The notes under the pieces are model-generated. The model saw only the letters and a list, made by a program, of their open reading frames with translations. It made no database searches and was not told the origin of the DNA. Source: UBA1737 sp045653225 (lineage in GTDB: Bacteria > Bacillota_I > Bacilli_A > ML615J-28 > CAG-313). From it: a stretch of DNA of 7,962 nucleotides. The DNA is taken from NCBI GenBank assembly GCA_045653225.1, contig JAZOLP010000163.1:1-7962 (forward strand), in the 5' to 3' direction. Shown one piece after another: positions 5,740 through 7,962 of this stretch (its first letter is position 1; each line of letters starts with the position of its first letter). The position numbers and the translations under genes were made by a program.

Positions 5740-6006
5740 ATGATTAATAAGATAGTAAAACGAATAACTTTAGCTTCAACATTGTTACTATTTTTTCTGA
5801 TTTTTATTTGTAATTCTGGTACATTAGTATTTGCTAGTGAAACAAATTTAGAAATGAATGTAGATGAATTATCATTAATTGATAAATATGAAACAACAGT
5901 TGATGATGATTTTGATGAAAGTAAAGTAATAGTTACATTAACAAAAGAATATAGTGATATTAATAAAGAAATAAATTATATGATTTTGAATCTGACAAAA
6001 TTATAA
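5740..6006 (+). CDS. N-terminal part of a secreted subtilase, cut off by a frameshift
   Basis: This 88-codon frame holds the signal peptide and start of the propeptide of the protease that continues in another frame. Lys4, Lys7 and Arg8 precede a hydrophobic core (11-24), and VFA-S (after Ala32) is a good signal peptidase I site. From about residue 62, ESKVIVTLTKEYSDINKEI resembles the start of secreted subtilase propeptides of Bacillota, where a KEY...DF pattern usually follows. Here the next in-phase stop is TAA 6004-6006, while the expected continuation (YDFESDKIITL) reads in the frame one base back. AGGAGG at 5729-5734, overlapping the upstream stop, sets the start. On its own this peptide would be exported but have no catalytic part. 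Confidence 0.75.
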   Translation: MINKIVKRITLASTLLLFFLIFICNSGTLVFASETNLEMNVDELSLIDKYETTVDDDFDESKVIVTLTKEYSDINKEINYMILNLTKL

Positions 6007-7962
6007 CATTAAATACAATAAATGAGCTAAATATTCCATTTGAAGATTATTCAGATAAAATTGTAGTTAATGATATATATGATCTAACGTATTTGGATAA
6101 TCCAAACATGATTTCAAACCCTGATGAATATAGACAAATTTTTTTAATAGAATTAATGAATGATAATAAAGAAGATGTTATTACGGTAATTGAAGAACTA
6201 GAAAATAAGGAATATATTATAGCTGCAGAACCGCAGTATATGTTTTCTATTGATTATGAAGATGAAGAATTATATTTAAATGATGCTGAATATGGAAGAC
6301 AATGGGGTTTAAATGGAGAAAATGGTATACAAATTGAAAACGCTTGGAGTTTGATAGGTGATGGTTCAGTTGAACAAAGAATTCGTGTAGGGATTTTTGA
6401 ATCAGGAGTTCAAGCAAATCATCCAGATTTAAGAATCATTACTGGAAATAGAACTGGAGTAGCTTATCATGGTACTCATGTAGCTGGAATAATAGGTGCC
6501 ATTGGAAATAATGAAATCGGAATTTCTGGTGTTGCGCAAGTTGAAATAGCATTATTAGATTATGGCCCTATGACAACTATTGAGTGTGTTGAGTTTGCTC
6601 AAAGCTTAACTTGGGCAATTAATAATAATATTAGAATAATTAATGCAAGTTTTAAGTTCGTATATAATGGACAATTTGCACCAGCAGTTATTAATCACGT
6701 TACTGCTATTCAAAATTTTGGTTTAGCAAATGGTTTATTTATATGTTCTGCTGGAAATTATAATGTAAATAATGATGTAGATACACACAAGTTATTACAA
6801 TATCCTGCAGGATATGCTGATTCAAGATTATATCCTGAAGTTACCAATATAATTTCTGTAGGTTCTATTGACGAGAATGGAGAAAAAAGTAGTTTTTCTA
6901 ATTTTGGGGAGAATTCGGTTCATTTATTTGCACCAGGGGGGGATATTTATAGTACCATTACTGGTAGTTCGTATGGTTATGATTCAGGAACTTCAATGGC
7001 TGCACCACATGTTACAGGAGTAGCTGCGTTATTATTATCAATAAATGAAAATTTAACAAATAATCAGTTAAGAGAGGCAATACTTAATAGTGTTACTATA
7101 CCAAATAATAGTGGAACTAATCCATTAAATAATTTGTGTATTACAGATGGCAGACTAAATGCTTATAATGCAGTAAAATATGTGTTAGAGCATTTCTCAA
7201 ACACTGAATATACTTTAAGTAATTATAGTAGTACAATAAATACAAATAAAACAATAGCTAGTGATGCATCATATTTTGATGAATTAAATGGATTCTATAA
7301 GTTAAATGTAACATATGCTAAAAGTTATGAATTTATTTCATCATCAACAAGTGGAATTGAAGTGACTTTATATGATGAAGATTTTACTAAAATCCCATTT
7401 AATGATTTAGACTCAACAAGTAATAAAGTGCATTTTATAGAGAACTTAAGTACAGGAACATATTATTTAAGAGTTGCATATGTTAATGAAGAAAGTATAG
7501 GTACTATTAATACAAAAATTGTATCAAGAACAACAGCTTATTTAGGTCGTGGAGATAATGATGTATTATTAAATACTTATAATAACATTTCTGAATATGT
7601 TTATACTAATAATCAAGGGCCAGGAATTTATAGATTTAAATTAAATGGTGCTATTATTGATGAAACTTTTATAACATACCCATTAAACTCTTTGACTTTA
7701 TATACTGATTCTACAAGAAGCATTGAAGTTGAAAAATTATATTTTGATGAAGACGAGATACTTGTTTATTTACCTTCTAATGGTGCATATTATTTAAATA
7801 TTAATTTAAATGAAGCTAACTATTCAAGTTTATTTATTAGTGTAGATAGTATAGAAAAAAATAATATAGATTATATTAATGGATTAACTAGTGTAAGTTT
7901 TAATATCTTATTTGAAAATAAAAATACATTGTATCATTACGAAGAAGTTACTATTAAACAAA
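5967..7962 (+). CDS. Subtilisin-like serine protease (S8), catalytic part; frameshifted, 3' end outside window
   Basis: The frame is open from 5967 to the window edge with no stop for about 2 kb. It carries the rest of the propeptide (to about 6290; IIAAEPQY resembles the usual propeptide end), the peptidase S8 domain (about 6300-7190) and a C-terminal region. Motifs: GIFESGV with Glu at 6399-6401 where the catalytic Asp is expected; HGTHVAG with catalytic His at 6468-6470; CSAGN with oxyanion Asn at 6756-6758; GTSMAAPHVTG with nucleophile Ser at 6993-6995. After 7200, a beta-rich segment with LSTGTYYLRV (near 7446) resembles a pre-peptidase C-terminal (PPC-like) domain, and a looser second unit ends LPSNGAYYLNI (near 7770). 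The first in-frame ATG (6108) lacks a ribosome site, so the true gene is the fusion with the signal-peptide frame starting at 5740. Expected role: secreted or wall-associated protease. Either a mutated gene or a sequence error. Confidence 0.82.

Noticed and set aside
5967..6003. Programmed -1 ribosomal frameshifting joining the two protease frames
   Set aside because: The overlap has no in-phase slippery heptamer with both tRNAs re-pairing (only weak single-site options at TTTT and AAAA) and no evident stimulatory stem. Mutation or sequence error is simpler.
1..7962. CRISPR array, insertion sequence or Mycoplasma-type genetic code
   Set aside because: I found no regularly spaced repeats, no transposase motifs or terminal inverted repeats, and Trp is TGG with no in-frame TGA in long genes.

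Overview
The window is a stretch of very AT-rich chromosome. Frames are rich in Lys, Asn and Ile, Shine-Dalgarno sites are strong (AGGAGG-type), promoters are TTGACA/TATAAT-like, and both tRNA genes encode their CCA end. With three lipoprotein signal peptides, InlB-type repeats and a tandem DUF1540 protein, this points to a low-GC Bacillota. An Erysipelotrichia- or RF39-like Bacilli lineage is my guess and is not provable here. Trp is encoded by TGG throughout and no long gene contains an in-frame TGA, so the standard bacterial code applies rather than the Mycoplasma code.

Layout. (1) 47-2978, plus strand: a two-gene operon. The first gene fuses a flavodoxin/NADPH-FMN-reductase-like domain to a Nudix hydrolase domain. 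The second is a 656-residue lipoprotein with InlB-type repeats, an Ig-like segment and a C-terminal SGNH/GDSL hydrolase. It ends at a perfectly palindromic terminator that can serve both strands. (2) 3942-3009, minus strand: an extracytoplasmic thioredoxin-fold pair, a lipoprotein with a CxxC followed by a membrane-anchored paralogue whose cysteines are replaced, under a near-consensus extended -10 promoter. (3) 4366-4034, minus strand: an eight-cysteine tandem DUF1540 protein with its own hairpin terminator. (4) 4435-4743, plus strand: a tRNA-Ser(GCU)/tRNA-Glu(UUC) operon with promoter and terminator. (5) 4744-5044: no protein gene, but two antisense tRNA T-arm-like relics, a consensus extended -10 promoter and a structured leader ending in an intrinsic terminator. 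(6) 5045-7962, plus strand: a 31-codon microORF translationally coupled (ATGA overlap) to a 197-residue lipoprotein, then a secreted subtilisin-like protease (S8) that runs off the window. The protease reading frame is broken by a -1 frameshift near 5967-6003, and its catalytic Asp position holds Glu.

How it fits together. Almost every protein here acts at or outside the membrane: a surface hydrolase, an extracytoplasmic redox pair, a surface lipoprotein and a secreted protease. The part after the tRNA genes looks like an acquired module. It lies beside tRNA relics, uses AUA isoleucine codons far more often than the genes to the left, and carries its own attenuator-like leader. The best candidate for an undescribed system is this leader + microprotein + lipoprotein + subtilase operon. 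That it is one functional unit is inference.
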